A stretch of 64,000 bases of DNA, from positions 36,009,501 through 36,073,500 of the forward strand of contig JBAIAC010000024.1 in the NCBI GenBank assembly GCA_037349315.1, given 5' to 3'. The stretch comes from Chelydra serpentina (taxonomy: Eukaryota; Chordata; Testudines; Chelydridae). Made by a program: the position numbers and the translations under genes. Numbering within the stretch: position 1 is the first letter of the stretch; every line of letters begins with the position of its first letter. Below, piece by piece: positions 61,625 through 64,000 of the stretch. The notes beneath the pieces were generated by a model that made no database searches, was not told the origin of the DNA, and was given only the letters and a program-made list of their open reading frames with translations.

Positions 61625-61732
61625 CACAGGGCCAGGAATACCACGGAGACCCTCTGGACCAGGTTTTCCTGAAGGTCCCTGAGGACCAACTGGTCCTGTT
61701 TTTCCAGGTGCGCCTTCTGAACCAGGTTCACC
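61625..61732 (-). CDS. COL11A1: COL11A1 Gly-X-Y exon (108 bp)
   Basis: 36 codons, 12 triplets: [20 protein letters not shown] continuing with [16 protein letters not shown]. Acceptor TTGTAG, donor GTGCGT, which is unusual at position +4. Only an 82-bp intron separates it from the next exon, the shortest intron in the window. Human has GEAGAEGPPG at the start, from memory. Confidence 0.96.
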
Positions 61733-62318
61733 CTACAAGGAAGCACAAATCAGATCAGATCATTAATGGAGTTGATTATCCATGGCTTGGTATGGGTGCA
61801 CAAGTGAGACAGAGGGCACAAGGAGCTTTTCACACCCTTTTCCAAGAGGTGATCGCAGTCTGAATCTGTTCCCCTCAGGGCAGAGTTGGCCCCTGACTGA
61901 TAACTGTGATAACCTGCACTAAAGTTTATGGGATGGACATGACCATGTTCTCCCCTTCTTTTCTGCACTAGTGAGATGACCTGGCCTTGCATTTGTGAGC
62001 AGTGCACGCAGCAACCCATCAAATACCTCTAGAACCTTCCTTCCAGAGGGATGCCTCTACACTGCCCACTACTGTAGACTATGCATTAAACACAAATGAA
62101 TTATTGTGCAGCAAAATTAAAGCAAAGGAATTTCACAACTTGTATATTAAATTAAGGCCTTTTAAGCTGAGTTATTTACAACTTAACTGTGATTGCTTTG
62201 GTAGGTTTAAAATATCACATACTGCATGTAGAATAAATAGCTTAGAAAAAGCATGATTTAGTTTTTGGAATGGTTTTTGTATTTCACTGTTTGGAACAGA
62301 TGGTCTTATATTTATTAC

Positions 62319-62372
62319 CTTTGCACCTTTTTCTCCTTGTCTGCCCTCAGCACCAGCTGCTCCAGGAGGGCC
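62319..62372 (-). CDS. COL11A1: COL11A1 Gly-X-Y exon (54 bp), first in window
   Basis: Eighteen codons, GPPGAAGAEGRQGEKGAK, identical to human alpha-1(XI) as recalled. The donor is GTAATA. The acceptor ends in AAG rather than the commoner CAG/TAG. It is the most 5' coding exon visible; the next one upstream should lie beyond 64000. Confidence 0.96.
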
Positions 62373-64000
62373 CTTAAAGGAAGAAAAAGGTATTAGGTAT
62401 GAGATAAATACTGGTTCATAATTATAGTATATTAAAATTATATTAAAAGTGGTGAAAATATTATCTGAAATGTTCTTACAATTTCCTATGTATCAGTGAA
62501 TAATAAAATTGGCAAATGTTAATAATAATATAAATAAAACATTTTGTGGCCATTTTCTCAATAAAATGAAAAATCCCACTTACCCCCCATTAAACCTTTT
62601 TTATTTTCATACAATTTATTAGGAGCTTACAACAAATATATTGAATAGAAAAGCAACTACCCTTTATAAACACAGAGCAAAGAGAACACAAATAAATATC
62701 CCAAAAGACATAGGAAAACTTTATAAAAGTTAAAGGGAAAAGGCAAATAACATTATGTACTAAAGGTAGGATTTCCAAACATGTTGAATGTCCGCCTAAA
62801 TCAGAGCCAACTGAAGTCAATGGCACTTCTACCACTGACTTCAATAGAAACATAGGTATTATTATATTGTGCCATTGTAAGAAGAATGGCTCATGACACA
62901 TACTTCTTCACCCTCTAAGTCCTGTATACAGAAATTATATGCATTTGTCTAAAATGTTAGGTTGTAAACGTGGGTGTTTCTGCACTGGATTTTGCTCAGG
63001 GCTGCAGTAGCAGAGTGTTGTGGAACAGTGATGAGGTTTAGCTGTAGAGCCACATGGGTGGGACTTGGGAAGGGAATGCCAACACTATGCCAGGCTACAG
63101 ACAATGCAATCAATTTTTTAAAATAAGTTTTTAAAATAAAAAAAGGGATATTTTTCTACTCCCAAACCATAAAAAGTTTAATTTTCAATGCAGGGGATTT
63201 ATATACACAGTTCCTGTTACTAACAGAAGCTGTGTATGAAACTTCAGCGTACTGTACTTAAAATGCTCCCCTTGAATACTCTTAAATCTTTAAGACAAGA
63301 GAACACATGGTTTTCATAGAAGGCTAGTTTTTAGCTTGAGAAAGTTCTTCGTTACAACCAGATATTTCTTGCTTATAGCCATCGGCTGAAAACACAGAAA
63401 TCTGGAAAACTTGTTCCGTTAAGAGTCCATCTGTTTTATGAACAGTACAGGATATAGGAATTGCTTATCTTTAGTTCTTAAAGTGTTTAAATAAGTGTGT
63501 ATCTTTGTTTGTTAATGTCCATAATACATAAATGTTAAGAAATGGTTGTAAGGTTCAGTAATCTGAACAAAGGCAGTAATTTCTATTTACATTCTGCCCT
63601 TCCATTCAGAATGACCAGGGGATTGATCCTTCAGAAAGGGTCAAATTCAGGACTTGAATAGCAAAGACATTCTCAGTGTTATGAATGTGTGAATAGTTTT
63701 TAAGTTAAACATATACGTAAGTGCTTTGTTGGATCAGGGACTTGTGACAGATATGGCAGTCTCCTGCAATACCTTTGGGACATTTTACTTGATCAAGTTT
63801 ATGTATCGTAGTGTGCCAGAGATTGTATGTAATTCCCTGGGGGAGACTGAGCACAGCCCTCCAAGAACTAAGAACAGTGTGTGTGTGTTGGGGGCGGGGA
63901 GGGAGAGTGATTGGCAAATTCACTCAGGTTGTAACATCTCCAGAGATTTATCATCCCCTTGAAAGGCTTAATCTGGAATCTTCAGTGACTAGCGGACAAA
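62373..64000. other. COL11A1 intron, continues past the window
   Basis: No further Gly-X-Y exon is found on minus up to the window end. At 62811-62848 an inverted repeat, CTGAAGTCAATGGC ... ACTGACTTCAATAG, is a member of the short dispersed class. Otherwise AT-rich intron. Confidence 0.7.

Overview
This is vertebrate nuclear DNA, most likely from a turtle. Three things point there: a tRNA-derived SINE whose tail matches CR1 LINEs (the arrangement known from cryptodiran turtles), a young CR1 ending in the octamer ATTCTATG, and DIRS, hAT and MIR relics in a unique-sequence background. No complete protein-coding gene lies in the window. The only host gene recognised is the 3' part of COL11A1 (collagen alpha-1(XI)), on the minus strand, in 13 exons between 62372 and 40369. 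Its upstream part lies beyond position 64000.

Layout. 1-38.3 kb is intergenic DNA downstream of COL11A1, full of dead mobile elements. It holds a Ty3/gypsy pol relic split by a SINE (3.2-4.4 kb); a minus-strand DIRS-type retrotransposon (about 5.0-9.8 kb) carrying two short inverted-repeat DNA elements; a small hAT-type element nested in an older repeat (10.4 kb); and a second gypsy integrase relic with polypurine tract and probable LTR (12.6-14.1 kb). Further right are a nearly full-length but decayed non-CR1 LINE of jockey-like type (16.4-19.3 kb) ending beside a (GT)n(AG)n microsatellite, and a 1.2-kb hAT deletion derivative with the N-terminus of a ZMYM1-like transposase (30.2-31.4 kb). 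MIR-type SINEs and short palindromic elements are scattered between these.

38.8-40.4 kb is the probable COL11A1 3' UTR. 40.4-50.7 kb encodes the C-terminal non-collagenous region: the C-telopeptide/linker exon followed by four COLFI exons. Three of its introns carry hAT-type MITEs with perfect 8-bp target duplications, and the largest also holds a CR1 copy antisense to the gene. 51.7-62.4 kb encodes eight Gly-X-Y exons of 36, 54 or 108 bp, matching the end of the alpha-1(XI) triple helix without gaps. The last 1.6 kb is intron.

I found no convincing new biological system. The points most worth checking are the jockey-like LINE, the DIRS copy without a visible tyrosine recombinase, and the dated, nested hAT insertions around the collagen C-propeptide exons. 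Family assignments are from memory of protein motifs. No alignment or database search was run.
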